A stretch of 13,260 nt of DNA. Origin: Dehalococcoidia bacterium. GTDB taxonomy: Bacteria > Chloroflexota > Dehalococcoidia > Lucifugimonadales > JAGWBF01. Positions 12,974 to 13,260 of this stretch are shown here, piece by piece. The notes beneath the pieces were generated by a model. That model saw only the letters and a list, made by a program, of their open reading frames with translations. It did no database searches and was not told the origin of the DNA. The stretch's first letter is position 1. Every line of letters begins with the position of its first letter. Position numbers and translations under genes: made by a program. Where the stretch lies: NCBI GenBank assembly GCA_021296015.1, contig JAGWBG010000107.1:1-13260 (forward strand), given 5' to 3'.

Positions 12974-13260
12974 CTAGTACTTGGACACGTTGATTTCTAT
13001 CATCTTTCCGGTGACTAGGAAGATGACCCTTTCCGCTATGTTAGTAGCCCGGTCGGCGATGCGCTCCAGGTCATGGGCCACCCACAGCAGATAAGTTGCC
13101 CGTTGAATCGTCCGGGGGTCATCTATCATGTAAGCAAGCAGGTCCTGGTTCACTTGGTCGTAGAGGGCATCCAGCTCGTCATCATCGTCGCATAGCTGAT
13201 TGGCAATGGGCGTGTGTCGTTTGACCCGCGCATGCAGGCTGCACCTCAGCATGTGAGTGG
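12974..13260 (-). CDS. phoU: phosphate uptake regulator PhoU, C-terminal part
   Basis: The gene enters from beyond the window on the minus strand; the frame is open to the edge, so the ATG at 13252 is internal. PhoU links the Pst phosphate transporter to the PhoR sensor kinase and represses the phosphate regulon when phosphate is ample. Visible hallmarks of the second three-helix repeat are D-D-D-E-L-D-A-L-Y, then L-L-A-Y-M-I-D-D-P-R-T-I-Q-R-A-T-Y-L-L, and A-H-D-L-E-R-I-A-D-R-A-T-N-I-A-E-R-V. The E-x-x-x-D and D-x-x-x-N-x-x-E residues bind metal clusters in known structures. The ending G-K-M-I-E-I-N-V-S-K-Y is normal. pst genes are likely upstream, outside the window. Confidence 0.92.
   Translation of the reverse strand, partial: THMLRCSLHARVKRHTPIANQLCDDDDELDALYDQVNQDLLAYMIDDPRTIQRATYLLWVAHDLERIADRATNIAERVIFLVTGKMIEINVSKY

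Overview
The window looks like about 13 kb of chromosome from a Chloroflexota bacterium, most likely Dehalococcoidia or SAR202-like. This is inferred from gene content and style, not from a marker gene: moderately high GC, frequent TTG and GTG starts with GGAGG ribosome sites, a bacterial translin-family protein, paired FmdB-type zinc ribbons, a DrrA/DrrB-type ABC pair and a potassium-type membrane pyrophosphatase. Most genes are housekeeping or metabolic. I see no phage, CRISPR array, insertion sequence or integron.

Layout. 1-287: the 3' end of an MFS transporter. 424-786: a small cupin protein. 858-3133: a plus-strand run of mnmA (tRNA 2-thiouridylase), rnhB (RNase HII) and yraN. The yraN frame is interrupted by an in-frame TAG, and the missing family C-terminus follows directly after it. 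3154-5588: a promoter, then two tandem FmdB-type zinc ribbons, a thiamine-phosphate synthase with an unassigned N-terminal domain of about 115 residues, and a translin/TRAX-family protein. The last three genes are linked by ATGA overlaps. 5608-5962: a VOC/glyoxalase-type gene broken by a frameshift. 6127-7946 (minus): an ABC-2 permease and its ATPase, also overlapping by ATGA.

7970-8653 (minus) looks intergenic but holds the relic of a lipoprotein gene ending in a trypsin-like domain. It stays in one frame and carries four internal stops. 8892-9805 (minus) is a second lipoprotein gene with a clearly related 5' end. Its signal peptide lies in a different frame from its body. 9933-11979 (plus): hppA, the ion-pumping pyrophosphatase, with its first membrane helix out of frame. 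12055-12129: tRNA-Gly(TCC) with encoded CCA. 12093-12836 (minus): an aquaporin whose frame runs into the antisense of the tRNA. 12974-13260 (minus): the C-terminal half of PhoU.

Five reading frames in 13 kb are broken (yraN, VOC, two lipoproteins, hppA). Two of them are core genes, so either the sequence has uncorrected indels and substitutions or this lineage tolerates unusual decay or recoding. Raw-read support would decide this. The most biologically interesting intact unit is the FmdB-FmdB-ThiE-translin operon. It places a probable small RNA-binding or RNA-cleaving protein, of a family best known from eukaryotic RNAi and tRNA processing, in a tight bacterial operon.
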